64,000 bases of DNA. Origin: Entoloma clypeatum (lineage: Eukaryota; Basidiomycota; Agaricomycetes; Agaricales; Entolomataceae). The position numbers and the translations under genes are program-made. Where the stretch lies: NCBI GenBank assembly GCA_963565915.1, contig OY751486.1, forward strand, positions 5,394,001 to 5,458,000, in the 5' to 3' direction. The notes beneath the pieces were generated by a model that had not been told where the DNA came from, did no database searches, and saw nothing but the letters and a program-made list of their open reading frames with translations. Of this stretch, positions 1-11,240 are shown piece by piece (position 1 is the stretch's first letter; each line of letters opens with the position of its first letter).

Positions 1-1233
1 ACACTCTTGGACGTCTCATCAGCCTTCCTCTATGGAACGCTCCTTGAGGTAATCTACATGCGACAGCCTGAGGGCTACATAGTAAAAGGGAAAGAACACC
101 TCGTGTACCGACTATACAAAGCCCTATATGGACTTAAGCAGGCCGCATTAGCCTGGTGGAGAGAACTTGATTCCTCCATGAAAAAGCTCGGCTTTGTCTG
201 GCTTCACTCCGATGCAGGAGTGTTCATTCACAAAAGTACCAGCGGGGAAATTGTAATCGCCGTCATCTATGTCGACGACTCTGCTTTTCTCGGCACAAAC
301 CGGGAATATACGCTAGAAAAGAAGAAGGCCTTCATGACAACATGGGAATGTAGGGACCTAGGTCACCTAGTGCCCGATGGGGAACCAAAGGAATTTCTCT
401 CAATCCAAATAAGGCAACGTGGGAAGAGGATCTTCATTGATCAAGTACCCTACCTTGAGAAAATTCTCGCACGTATGGGAATGAGCGAATCCAATGCCAC
501 CAATACCCCACTTCCGACGGGCTACAAACCCATGAAGTCTGAGGATGAACATAATGCGGAACTCAGATCCAAGTACCAATCCGTCATTGGGTCACTATTG
601 TACTTAATGATCGGGACAAGACCCGACATTTGTTTCGCCGTGATCAAGATGTCCCAATTCTCCGCAAACCCTACCGAACGCCATTTAGAAGTGGCTAGGG
701 ATATTTGCAGGTATTTGAAGGCGACAAAAGATTACGCGATCATGTACGATGGCGATTCTGGGAAAGGGATCTACGCATTTACAGACTCCGATTGGGCATC
801 AGATGAAAACACCAGGAAATCCACTACTGGTTACTTCATATCACTGGCGTCTGGAGCAGTAACATGGGTTTCGTCAGCACAGAAAACCATTGCCCTCTCT
901 TCCACGGAAGCAGAATACATGGCGCTATCAGATTGCAGTCGCGCAGTGACATGGCTTAGAAGCATGCTTGCCGAACTTGGGATGCAGATTGGATCAGTCC
1001 CGATCTATGGAGATAACAATGGCTCCATCTTTATCGCATCCAACCCTGTCACTGAAAAGTGGTCCAAGCACATCGACGTGTGATTTCATTTTGTCAGAGA
1101 AAAAGTATCCGAAGGAATTATTACGGTCGAATTCATCGAAGGAGTGAATAACCCTGCAGACCTTTTAATTAAGAATCTGGGGAAGATCCTCTTCAACAAG
1201 TTTATCCCGTACTTTGGATTACTTAAAAACTAG
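1..1233 (+). pseudogene. copia pol 3' fragment: reverse transcriptase and RNase H, one nonsense codon
   Basis: The fragment starts inside the reverse transcriptase at the LDVSSAFLYG motif and keeps the YVDD catalytic motif. RNase H follows with its TDSDWA and SSTEAEY motifs and the IYGDN region. The frame is open from base 1 to a TGA at 1081-1083 and would otherwise run to TAG at 1231-1233. The intact paralogue at 49085-53812 has CGA (Arg) at the TGA position, in HIDVRFHFVRE. Neighbouring codons also show C-to-T differences (TTC/TTT, CAC/CAT), and a further Arg-to-Trp change lies just upstream. The protein would replicate the element's RNA into DNA, but this copy is truncated and inactive. 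Confidence 0.92.
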
Positions 1234-1298
1234 AAAAAAGAGTACCTATATGGGAAAAAGTAAGATGTATTTAGAAGTATGTACTAAATATGGGGGGG

Positions 1299-1533
1299 TG
1301 TTGAAACTTTTCCATCACGTAGATTAGATTAGATTAGATTACATCACGTGACCTTTACACATCTTCAATTACATACTTGTTTGGTTGGTACAAACAGTAG
1401 TACGGTATATAAGACCAGGAAACTGTCAATATCAACAAGTTGTCTCTTGACTCTTAACCAGCTCCATCGCTCTTACCAGCCTCAACCGCTCTCACCAGCC
1501 TCACCCCTCCAAACCATGTAAGTGGCTAGAATG
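1299..1533 (+). repeat. 3' LTR of copia copy A, first 235 bp
   Basis: The segment begins TGTTGAAAC directly after the G7 tract. It contains four tandem AGATT units, a CACGTG site and a TATATAAG box, as in the complete element. It breaks off at GAATG, where a second LTR starts. Joined to 1848-1921 it restores a 309-bp LTR, exactly the length of both LTRs of the complete copy. Confidence 0.9.
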
Positions 1534-1842
1534 TGTTGAAACTTTTCCCATCACGTAGATTAGATTAGATTAGATTACATCACGTGACCTTTACATATCT
1601 TCATTACATACTTGTTTGGTTGGTACAAACAGTAGTATGGTATATAAGACCAGGAAACTGTCAATATCAACAAGTTGTCTCTTGACTCTTAACCAGCTCC
1701 ATCGCTCTTACCAGCCTCAACCGCTCTCACCAGCCTTACCCCTCCAAACCATGTAAGTGACCATAGCGGTATCGTAGAGTACTTCCACTGTAGCTATGTT
1801 GCTCAGTACACCTGTGGCTAGCACCCAGGTGGAACTTCAACA
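1534..1842 (+). repeat. Solo copia LTR nested inside the LTR of copy A
   Basis: This is a full 309-bp LTR with TGTTGAA and TTCAACA ends. It is flanked by GAATG (1529-1533) and GAACG (1843-1847), a 5-bp target duplication with one mismatch. It most likely arose by LTR-LTR recombination of a second copia insertion within the first element's LTR. Confidence 0.9.
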
Positions 1843-1847
1843 GAACG

Positions 1848-1921
1848 GTTATGTAGAGTACTTCCACTGTAGCTGTGTTGCTCAGTACATCTGTGGCTAG
1901 TGCCCAGGTGGAACTTCAACA
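1848..1921 (+). repeat. 3' LTR of copia copy A, last 74 bp
   Basis: This is the remainder of the split LTR, ending GGAACTTCAACA at 1921. Together with 1299-1533 it totals 309 bp. Confidence 0.88.
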
Positions 1922-2431
1922 ACTTTTAGAGACGTTGTCTTTGGGTTATGACCGCTCGCGAGACCTCTTTTATGAACTGGAGGCTTCCACAAGTTTGCTT
2001 TAATGTGTTTGCTGCTAGATGCAACAGTGGGTTTGCTTGTAGAGGACAGGGTTATCTCTCAAGCGAGAACTATAACTAAATTCCTTGAGAGGAACTGTAT
2101 CGAGCCGATACTGAGTAAATTTGTTATTTTAGAACCACCCCTCGCGGTGGGCTCTAGATGAAACAAAGCAAGTGAGTCTGGGGATGAGCGCGAGCAATAT
2201 CTCTATCACACACACAAACACCAAACACAACAACGAAGACCAAACAAGTCTCGCAATGCGTACTTCTCAATCGATATAGTTCGGGGTGATGAGTGGGATC
2301 ACTCAGGATGCGACTCTTCCAAACAACAATTGAATAACTCGTTTAGCCATGGCTCAATAAGTCTCAAACAAGACTTAGAGATAGTTCTCAATAGATAATG
2401 AACTGAGGTTTGTGATTTCCTAACCAACAAG
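1922..2431 (-). repeat. Relic of gypsy element B family: LTR end plus gag leader
   Basis: The segment aligns in the same orientation with 31185-31690 of element B, at roughly 90-95% by eye. Bases 1922-2158 match the leader and Gag N-terminal region, and 2159-2431 match the end of the LTR. It carries many C-to-T type differences from B. It is cut on the left by copia copy A and on the right by the chromovirus fragment, where the match stops at 2431. Confidence 0.85.
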
Positions 2432-3780
2432 GTTTGCTCTACTTCAGGGATCGTATCTATGTTCCTAACAATCCCCAACTGTGTCATTGGATCCTCACAC
2501 AACACCATGACACTCCGGTGGCCAGACATCCTGGACGGTGGAAAACCTTGGAACTGGTGTCGCGCAATTACTGGTGGCCACACATGTGTCGTTTAATAGG
2601 TCAATATTGCAAGACATGCGACCCATGCCTCCGCACCAAGGTCCGACGCACTCCGCCCTCCGGAGAGCTCAATCCGCTACCGGTCCCCACAGAGCGATGG
2701 CAAGTAACCAGTGTTGACTTCATTACTGAACTACCAGAAGCCCACAGTTACGACGCTATCATGGTCGTAGTGGACTCAGTAGGGAAGCTGGGACACTTCA
2801 TCCCGACGCACTCCAACATCTCCGCACTCAGGACTGCACGCTCCTATGTTCAAAATGTCTGGAAACTCCACGGACTACCGGAGGCCATTGTCTCTGACCG
2901 AGGACCACAGTTTGTCGCCAAGTTCATGCGCGAACTATACAGGCTGCTTAACATTAAGGTTGCTGCCTCGACAGCCTACCATCCGCAGTCAGACGGACAG
3001 ACGGAGCGGGTCAATCAAGGATTGGAACAATACCTTTGCCTATTCGTCAATGAACATCAAGACAATTGGGACGAATGGCTTCCGATGGCTGAATTTGCAT
3101 ACAACAACCATGTTCACGCATCGACACGTCAAACTCCATTCTACATTGACACCGGCCGCCATCCGCGCATGGGATTCGAACCTCGTGAGAAGCGGACAGA
3201 GATCGAGGCGGTAGCAGATTTCAGCCAGCGGATGAAGTCCGCTCTAGAGGAGGCTTGCGCAGCACTGACAAAGGCAAAAGACGACATGGCACAATACTAC
3301 AATCAGCATTGGAGCACCACTCCGACATTCTGCCCGGGGGACAAGGTCTTTTTAGACTCATCAGACCTTAAAACCACCCAACCCACAAAGAAACTTGCAC
3401 ATCGATACGTAGGCCCTTTCCCAGTGGTCCGACCTGTTGGAACACATGCCTACGAACTTCGCCTTCCCCCTTCCATGTCCCGCGTTCACCCAGTATTCCA
3501 TGTCGTCAAACTTTCACTAGTTCCTGACGACCCTTTCCGACGCCAAGTCCGCTCTCCTCCGCCTCCGACGGTAGTCGGAGAATAATTGGAGTATGATGTT
3601 GAAAACCTCTTGGACAGCCGACTGCATCGAGGCAAGCTTCGATTCTTGGTCAAATGGAAGGGATATGGCTACGAAGAGAATTCCTGGGAAGCAGAAGACA
3701 ATGTCCATGCTCCGCGCCTAGTCCGCGACTTCTACCGACACCATCCGGGAGCTCCGCAATATTCGACTCATTTCGTCTGA
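2432..3780 (+). pseudogene. Ty3/gypsy chromovirus integrase with chromodomain, 5'-truncated and interrupted
   Basis: The fragment begins in the H-H-C-C zinc domain (HDTPVARH ... CKTCDPC). The integrase core follows with VDFI, VSDRGPQF and the Glu in TERVNQ. A GPF-type C-terminal module (HRYVGPFPVV) and then a chromodomain (VENLLDSR, LRFLVKWKGY, NSWE) complete it. In the family, integrase inserts element cDNA and the chromodomain targets modified chromatin. A TAA at 3583-3585 separates the two parts although the downstream frame is the same. Gag, protease and reverse transcriptase are missing. A polypurine tract (3803-3811) and an LTR follow directly. Confidence 0.92.
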
Positions 3781-3811
3781 CACGTCGAGACGCCGTGCCT
3801 TGAAGGGGGGG

Positions 3812-4375
3812 TGATGTAAGGGCAACCACTTTCACTTTTTACTTTTTCTTTCCTTCTTCCTTTCCTTTCTATTCCACCATCTCCGACGTCCTCCGATTGT
3901 ATCCGCTGTCTCCGCTGTCTCCAACATCTTATCCGCCTCTCCACATCCAATGACTCCGCCCCCATCTGCTACTCCGCACGTCGGATCGCAGGTACTATCA
4001 TTCATCTTGTTTCCATTCATCCTTCATCACTACTCCTGATCATTGCTCATCATTCATGCGTCTCGTTTTATCTCTTATTTCATATCTCATTTTACTATTT
4101 ATCTCACTAGCTTGCAGGGGAATCCTTAGAACTTTTCTCTTCGGATCTCCCTTGCAAGGTGTGTGTTGTATTACTTATCAGACTGCTCAATCTAAACTTC
4201 GGATCTCCCTTGCAAGTGTCTGAGTTTGAGCCTTGGATCGTAAGCTCGCCCTTACAGCTAGTGGGGCTATTTCGGGCTAGTACTAGTGCCTACTCGCCTG
4301 AAATAGTTCAATAATCATAAGTTCAATAATCTAGGTCAGATCGATCACTAGGGCAGTGTCGAGATGATGCCAACA
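3812..4375 (+). repeat. Probable 3' LTR of the chromovirus
   Basis: It starts TGATGTAAGG right after the G-rich tract that follows the chromodomain stop. I place its end at GATGCCAACA from the usual TG...CA rule and from memory of related elements, so the right edge is uncertain. It contains a 20-bp direct repeat (CTTCGGATCTCCCTTGCAAG) near 4139 and 4197. No second LTR is present to confirm its length. Confidence 0.6.
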
Positions 4376-6403
4376 TGTTGCCAAGAGACCAAAGACTATG
4401 GTTTTTTCTCGTTCTCAATGGTATTGGGCTTACTTTTGTAATCATTATGTACATCATCTGTAATGTATTCTAGCACTTTCATAATGAATGAATAACTAAT
4501 CAAGTCTTTGGGCTAGTTGGACTTGTTATCTAGTGACGAGCAAAATAGCTCCAAATAGATCAATAGCTTTTTGTGGAAAAGCTGATGGAGTCGGGGTGGT
4601 GCATCACACATGCACGTAGAGAGCACTGTCGGCGCACTAATTATCAAAAGGACACTCAGCTAAACCTCGAACTCGGTGTATGGATTTGGGAATGAAAAGA
4701 GAATCAATTTGATCCATCAGGAAAAACCTGAATCCAAACATCGGATAGATCGGTGAAAACTTTGCAAAATTAACCAACTTAGCTGAATTCACCTGAATTT
4801 AGTCAAATTTTGTGCTCGTATGATTAAGTCTTTACATAATTCACCAAATTTTATCAAACTTAATAAAAGTTTTATACATACAAAAGTCAATTATTAGTGA
4901 TGTTCTCATGTAGGACGAAAGTAAAACTAACAAGAGAAAGCCAAACTGTGGGTGCTGCACCTCACGTCCTATGCATGCCCTCGTCTAAGGTGCGGTAGCA
5001 ACCAAAAACAAACCAAGTCATTTCGAGCTCCGCCGAATGCGCACATGCCATCATCCTTAAGTTGAATGTTGGTACTTATTTGTTCCATGTTGAGCCTTTC
5101 GTTCACAACGGCGACAACCCAGCGACGACCCCCTTCATCTTTAGTTAGAGTGAGGCTGGGTGCCGGTGACCAGCAAGAGGGCACCTAAACTTACCCGGCT
5201 TCACTGTCCCAACGCGAGGTACGTTCTCGCTGTCTCGATTCTCTGACAATGTTTCAAATGTTGTCTATACAGGTTCCTCGACCCTTTGCAATGTGACTAC
5301 GCGGCCGACCAAACGATGGCCGTCGTTTGCCACTGCACTCATGACACAAACGAGCTGAATAGCTTGTTCTCTGGGATCAGGAGGAGGGGGCGTGGCGAAT
5401 ATTGCCGGTGATGCATGGGGTGACGACAGGTTCGCCACCTCTTTTCCTTGACCCACAATGACAGTGTTGTACAACGCCATCCGTTTTCTAATGTTTTTTT
5501 TACAAATGACGAGGCTCACTCAGCGTCCCATAGGTCATTGAAAGAACCACTCCATTCCATAGATGAATCTTCATCTTCGGCGTCCATACCTCGTCTGATG
5601 GGTGTCGCGCGTCATAGGTCCTGCCCCTTTTTTATGTACATGACCTGTGCTCTAACCACCCACATTGTGTCTGCGCTCAGCATCATGTCAAACACAGCGA
5701 CATCAGCTTCATGTGCAGCCTGATTTGCTCAAAGTCAGTCGTTCATCTAATTAATGTTCCATAGTTACCAACTTACATATGGGAGGCAAATCCCTTACTA
5801 TTTGTTGGTCAAACAATGTGATGCAACTCAATGGGGGTCTGGCTGTTACTTACATTTGTATGTAGTGATGGACTGTATTTATCGTATCTTATCAAATCAA
5901 TGTTGTTTTGCCAATGTCATTGAAACTGCAGTGATCAAGAGCAATCTCCAAAGTGAAGAAATTAACACCACATTGAATGCTTGTCTAAATTTACTAATTC
6001 TTTGTTAAAAAATTAAGCCCATGAAAAGTATTAATGAAATCTACCAGTTTACAAAGATTAGTATGTTTTGACAGAAAATAGCAAAAATTGAACAAAATTC
6101 TGCAAAATTCTTGGTTTGGGTTGTTCCTGATGTCGTGGTTTGAGCTCATGGATAATGTCGCATGGATTGGCGTCGCTGAACAAGTTCCATGTTGTACATG
6201 GGATGCCAAACTTTTTCAAATCCTGCAGGTGATGGTGTGTTCAAGGTTGAGGTGAGCTAAGGAGGGGGGGCAAAAAAAAGTCCAACACCAAGATCAATAT
6301 CATGATGATCGCGACACGAAGACTTGACGAAGTGTGGGAATGCGAAGGTACTGCCATCATACTTAGTACCATCAGCGCGAGCTTGACACTGGGCAGTATA
6401 ACT
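4376..6403. other. No clear gene; decayed AT-rich repeat DNA
   Basis: Bases 4566-4690 resemble the segment that follows each family-alpha gene copy (compare 43040-43130 and 57130-57230), so this is the left end of the duplicated units. The region 4740-6190 is AT-rich. A minus-strand open stretch at 5265-5519 has protein-like composition with a proline-rich centre, and the region up to 5723 has another, but I recognise neither and find no convincing splice pattern. Confidence 0.4.
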
Positions 6404-7060
6404 CTTGCAACAACACAACCACGCAGAATTTGGGTCGCATAATCTTTTTCAAGTTCCTCCAGGAGGGGTATACGTACGTCCCGACTTTGTACGTGGCTCT
6501 CAAATTCGAACATCCTAGGGTGAAGGGTGAGAACCCTCTTCCTGCTTTGTTGTAAAGTCCAGCACGATCCGTCCTCGATAAGGGACGAAGTTTGTAACTT
6601 TTCTCAGCTATTCATCATTACCCTCTCTCACCCTCTCTCAACTGTTCTTCGCCTTCCTAGAGTCCCTGTATGTCGTACAGGACCGCCTCGCTCTCCCGTT
6701 GACATTCCAACCAACCCTCGCGTTCAGCACTAGACAACGCCCATTACACCCTCGAGGCCATCCGTAATGAGCTCGATGCAGCGGCTTCAAGTTGTCGACA
6801 AGGCACTTGTGAGGAACCTGAGATGGGTGGTACTGGTGGGGGTGTTCATGGGGCTCCTCGAGAAATCGCCGCTCATGCGCTCGTTCTCGCCATAGATGGA
6901 CAGGAAACGGCTGGTGTGGATACGTCACCCACTGGCGAACGCCGTCGCCCACTCCCTCCCAATTGTAAATGGCTGTCGTTCTGGCTGTCGTTCGTGCTCA
7001 TGAGGTGCGTTTGCTTGGTACCCATCGTTTCCACTCTCAAGGCTGATTCCTCCCACGCAG
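6404..7060 (+). pseudogene. Family-alpha gene, decayed copy 1
   Basis: It shares the conserved order of the other alpha copies. The upstream segment with a CTTGCAACAACACAACCACG-like stretch comes first. An intron ending at 6660 precedes the exon starting AGTCCCTGT (6661). The segment encoding LVLAIDGQE follows (about 6880-6905). Frames are broken and the C-terminal exon is not recognisable. The function of the family is unknown to me. An eS6 pseudogene lies just downstream, as in the other units. Confidence 0.6.
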
Positions 7061-7137
7061 CTTCTGCTGACGTCCAAGGTCCACACCCGCGAAACCTCAA
7101 GCTCGTTCTTGGATTGAAGAACAGCCGTTGTACGCCT

Positions 7138-7168
7138 ACCCTCACTCACTCACTCACTCACTCACTCT
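7138..7168. repeat. (CACT)n microsatellite
   Basis: A run of about seven tandem CACT units lies between the alpha copy and the S6 pseudogene. Confidence 0.9.
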
Positions 7169-7239
7169 CCCCTAATCCTCTCCCCAGCCGCATCTTCTTT
7201 GACTAAGAAAACCGCCAAAGGTGACGTCCCTAGCGACAA

Positions 7240-7660
7240 ACGGAAAAGCTAGATCTTCCGCATCACAGGCGGCAACGACAAGCAGGGCTTCCCCATGAAA
7301 CAAGGCGTCCCCCTTGCCGACGACCACTCGTGCAGCCGCTCCCGCGGAAAAGGAGAATGCAACGGCGAGCCTGTCTGCGGCTGCATCGTCGGCCCCAACA
7401 CGAGGACGATGGGAGAAGGAAATCATCCAGGGGGAGGAGGGAAGTGGAAGAAAACGGATGCGAAGACGTATATTGAGTCGACCTTTTTGTTCTCTCGGTT
7501 CGTCCTCCTCCCAGTCCCAAAATTCAGCGTCCCGTCACGCCTTTTCGCCCCCTTGAACGCCGTCACCGCCACATACAGCACCGCATCGCAGAGAAAACGG
7601 CAAAACCGGCCGTCATCAAGGCTGTTCATAAGCCTCGAAACGTCCAGCGTGGGAAAGTTT
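7240..7660 (+). pseudogene. RPS6: Ribosomal protein S6 (eS6) pseudogene 1
   Basis: The translation shows the eS6 signature [18 protein letters not shown], then a short form of the following loop ([11 protein letters not shown]) and GCIVGPN. After a deletion and frameshifts, the C-terminal part resumes (KIQRPVTPF, then the AEK/AVHK basic tail). eS6 is a protein of the small ribosomal subunit of about 235-245 residues; the middle third is missing here and the frames are broken. It lies between alpha copies 1 and 2, the same order as at 43900-45810. Confidence 0.82.
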
Positions 7661-8034
7661 AAACTGTCCGGACAAAAGCTCCAGTTTTGGGATCCGACCT
7701 CTGACAGGGATGTCAAGGGTCTTTCGAGGGGATGGATTAGGAGCCTGCCCACGTGCGGGATTCGGTTTCCGTTGGGGGTAACGTACAACTCGGGGTGATA
7801 CCAATCGCGGACTCAAGGTTTGTCTGTCAATATTTCATTTCAATCGCCGTCCTCTTACTAACCCCAGCTGGCGATCATCCGGAAATGTGAGAAAGGAAAG
7901 ATCCCTTCAAGATAGTAAAAAGCGAGGCTTGGAACGAAGTGGACATTGAGACTTTAAGAAATGGCCTCAGAATCCAGAAGTCCCTCACCCCACCCCACCC
8001 CACCCCTTCCATACGGTCATCTGGCGTCGCATAG
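7661..8034. other. Spacer with short low-complexity tracts
   Basis: No gene is seen. A CTGTCCGGACAAAAG stretch near 7666 resembles the TCCGGATAA-type motifs at 41610-41760 and 54575. A (CCCCA)n tract lies at about 7986-8006. Confidence 0.5.
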
Positions 8035-8854
8035 TAATTGGGATGCGGTTCCTCAAATTGAAACTCACTTTCACCGGCAATTGCTTCTTCAACTCTTGCA
8101 ATAATACAACTACGAAACTTCTGGGTCACATAATCATACTCAGATTCGTACGAAGGCACCAATGTCTCCGAGGGCTGTGTTCAGCTCTCCTCATCGTCGA
8201 TCGTCCAGGGCAGGGCATGTGGAGGAGTCATCATCGGTCCTAGACGAGATGCGAGGTTTGTGGTTTTAACTCTCAACGGTCGTTTCTCTTTATCATAGTA
8301 TCCCCCCAGAGTCCCTGTGCAACATCCGAGAACAGCTTGTCGTGCTGGCTGCCATCCAACACCCTTACTCGGCACTCGACAATGCCTTACTCTCCACCGA
8401 CGAGGTCATCCGTGATGAGCTCGATGCGCTGGCTAATCGACCCGGCACCTGCGCGGACTGTGAGCTGCTGGTCAAGGATCTGAAAAAGATGGTGGAGCTC
8501 ATCGAGAAGCTGGATATTCGTCACCAGACTTGCGCTCGTTCCAGCCATCGACGGACAGGATTACCCCCGTCACCAGCACAGTCATGCAATGCGTCGTCCA
8601 GTGGCCAAATTCCGGCGCATCCTGCAGTTCTTCGCTCGCTTCAATGTTTGGACTGTACTAGGCATCGTCTAGGCTGTTCTGCAAATGCAGTACGTCTTTT
8701 TTATCCTCATCCGCCGTTACATGTCTGAACGGCGCCCAGGTTCATGATGTGTCCCAAAGGTCAAGCGGGTACTTCAAGCGCCACGTCTTGTGGTCACAAG
8801 TACGAGTTTGTCAATGAGGCGTCTTCGGCAGGTGAAGGCGTCACCGAAGAATAA
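8035..8854 (+). pseudogene. Family-alpha gene, copy 2 (best-preserved structure)
   Basis: This copy best shows the family's structure. One exon ends GATGCGAG at 8255, followed by a 54-nt intron (8256-8309). The main exon starts AGTCCCTGTGCAAC at 8310. A second intron (8690-8739) follows, then a short last exon ending in EASSAGEGVTEE with TAA at 8852-8854. The main exon reads as an acidic, Asp/Glu-Leu rich helix-like segment (DELDALANRPGTCADCELL) containing a CxxC pair, then a His/Arg-rich part. The Arg/Gln region is frameshifted relative to other copies. Function unknown; no known domain recognised. Copies also lie at 6404, 42185, 44938, 59865 and 60840. Confidence 0.6.
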
Positions 8855-9578
8855 GGCGAGACCCAGCAGAACGAGATTCTCGCATAGAGTATCGCGCGCG
8901 CGCGCGTAGAACGGACTGTTTATCGAACGAACATTTAGTAGAACCTCGGGTATGACAATAAATCGGCCTTTGTGGTCTCTGGTGGTCTGTTAGAGATCCT
9001 TCAACATCGTGAGCATGAAGTGGCACTGACAGTCCATGCAACCCTCGATACAGCAACGGCTAGTCACCCCGCGACCCCATTATGAGTACATCATACAATA
9101 AATCTCCTCGCAATATGACTTCACCGCTATCACCGAGAGACGACAGGTAGTTTTGAATGAGCGGAGATTCGGAGACATCTTCAGCAAGTTCCGCCCAAGC
9201 GACGTGTGAGCAAGCGTGCAAGATTCTGAGATGCGACAAACACGAGGGGACAGGGTCTGCCCTCCATCCTCGGTGACAGGGCTGCAGATTTATGTTCCTT
9301 TTTGTTGGGAGCGGTGCGTCTCTCAACCCTCCCCACGTAACATAAGCGTTACATACCTATCCTTGTCCACGCCTAATAGGGGTCCTTTGCCCCATACGAC
9401 GCTTTGTGACGACCCCTTACAACACGAAAGTCCGCTACCTCCAACGGTCCTCCATTAACTCACAGTTAATCGCGTGTGGGTTCTCAACTCTTGTGCTGAT
9501 ATGGTGCGTCTTCTTGTCGCCATCCCTTCAAGTTCCTTTCTCACAACCAAATGCGTCATGCAGCTTCCGCTGAGATCT
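8855..9578 (+). repeat. Conserved downstream part of the S6/alpha unit
   Basis: Bases 8880-9075 match the segments after other alpha copies, including AGATCCTTCAACATC and GTCACCCCGCGACCCCAT (compare 57250-57315). Bases 9255-9578 match 58480-58860, including a GGTGACAGGGCTG stretch and the final CAGCTTCCGCTGAGATCTTA. In the second location an S6 pseudogene follows; here the unit is cut off exactly where the long inverted repeat begins. A (CG)7 tract lies at 8893-8906. Confidence 0.7.
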
Positions 9579-11240
9579 TATGGCGTACCGACTGCACAAA
9601 AATTAATCCCGCTGCGCTTTTTTGATTATCATCACACCTTTTGATTATCACCACCGCGCCTTTTGGTTATCCATTATCCATACTTATCGCTAGTGCACTT
9701 TTCTTTGGTTATTGTCACTCGCGCGCTTTTTTTCGAGCGTCGCATCGCGCGTTTTAAATTTTTCTGCCGCACGCTTTTTGACTTGTCATGGCCGCGCGAG
9801 AAGTAGTCCACGGTTTATTAGATATAAGACTGATTACTGGAGAGCAAGTATTATGCATAAGGTCTAGGTGGATATTCTAAGTCATACGGGCAACTTTTTC
9901 GGCAGCCTTCTCGACAACAAGCCATTTTTGATTGAAGGGCACATCCGAAATCTGAAGATTGCTTTGCATATGAGACCAACAACGGCCTGTCATCCCAGGA
10001 AACATGAAGCTGGAAAGCTGGTTATAGAGCCCATAACAAGAAAACGGAGCAACAGGATCATGTAATAACCTTCCTGCTTGCATCCACCATCCCTCCCGAT
10101 ATGCTCGTTCGCAAGTATCATGGTCAGAACACGCAGAAACGTGGAGCAGCGGGGGTGGAACGCAGGCTAGCAGGTGCTTGTGGTCCTGAATACTGAGATA
10201 GACCTTAACAATCGCAAAGAGATAATGAGCACCAATTCACTGGGCGTTGTTCAGAGTGAGGTCATGTAAATCCCTGCCCATCAAGGTGCACAGACTGTAC
10301 TCGCGCCATGAAGGGAGATCATACTGGGATCCCAATTCGAGAACATTGATAAGGTCATCACCAGCAGGAATTAAACACTTCTCCAGCTCAGTTCTTGCAT
10401 CGCTCCTTGCCACCAGCATATCATAGTGATTGGCGAGCTTCAAAACGGCTAACCAATGGGCCACGTCATGTTGACCATCCTGGATTCTTGATGCAGACAC
10501 AGAATCAGATACTTATACATATGTTGATTACAGGATGAATGACTCACGGAGATCTATATAACCAAGTGAGGAGGTGGCCAAACTCAACAGGGCTGAGACC
10601 ATCCAAGACAATTGGGTTGTCATCTGATGCACCCTCAACTGCATTATTGGTCCCATTGGATGCAGGTGGCAGTGAAAACATGTCGCGAAAGACCCCCGAA
10701 TGATAGAGAAGTGCATCGCGGCTTAATTTGTATAAGATGTTCTGCACCTGGGTCAAAATGGTGTCAGGAGGATGATACAAAGTGAGGACGACACATACCC
10801 GGTATATGTCCTGGCCATACAGAAAGTAGTATTGTGCATGGTGTATAGGCTGACCGGAGAAAGGAGTACTGGCGGCCACAACGTCGACACTGTTCATGGA
10901 AGTGGAAGACACGGAGACGTGGGAGCGTGAGAGCCGAAACATACGAACAATGGAGCAAACAAGATTAAATCACTCATTCAGCCCACGTTGAAGAGCCTGT
11001 CCATGTAAGATGAAACATGGGTTTAAAAAGCATAATAATTCAAGAACCAAAACCGATGTTATAACATAATGTAATGTAAGGTTATTTTCGTGAATGATGT
11101 AGCACGAAGTAACAACCTGACGAATCCAGGTCAGAATTGAGAGAATACGCCACAAATAATAGCAGTAGGAGGTAGCATAGGTACGAAGAAAACAAACGAG
11201 ATGTCGCCAGGAATTGAACCTGGTGGCAGTGGAATAACAA
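9579..11240 (+). repeat. Left arm of the long inverted repeat
   Basis: Its inverse is 16709-18370, with only scattered single-base differences. It runs from TATGGCGTACCGAC at the outer edge to GTGGAATAACAA at the inner edge. It holds the minus-strand BTB gene copy. Near the inner edge is a stretch resembling a tRNA T-arm (B-box-like), without a matching tRNA body. Confidence 0.95.
9877..10942 (-). pseudogene. BTB/POZ-domain protein gene, left-arm copy
   Basis: The likely ATG is at 10942. The first exon reads into YYFLYGQDIYR. An in-frame 51-nt GTATGT...CAG intron follows. BTB core sequence then continues (VQNILYKLSRDALLYHSGVFRDMF, the dimerising BTB fold with its key Asp). After a second intron comes DGQHDVAHWLAVLKLANHYDM. 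The frame meets TGA at 10237-10239, beyond which it would continue (IGAHYLFAIVKVY) to a Cys/Trp-rich tail ending VARMT at 9877. BTB proteins usually act as adaptors in ubiquitin ligases or as regulators. The same TGA occurs in the right-arm copy, so the break predates the arm duplication. Confidence 0.75.

Larger units (their letters stand above)
1..1921 (+). mobile_element. Ty1/copia retrotransposon, 3' part (copy A)
   Basis: This is the 3' end of a copia element running off the left edge of the window. It contains the reverse transcriptase/RNase H end of pol, a G7 polypurine tract at 1292-1298, and a 309-bp 3' LTR interrupted by another LTR of the same family. The protein is nearly identical to that of the complete element at 48702-54484, so both belong to one family. 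The sequence that follows (1922 on) matches the internal region of gypsy element B, so copy A seems to have landed inside a B-family relic. Its own target duplication cannot be checked because the 5' end is outside the window. Confidence 0.93.
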
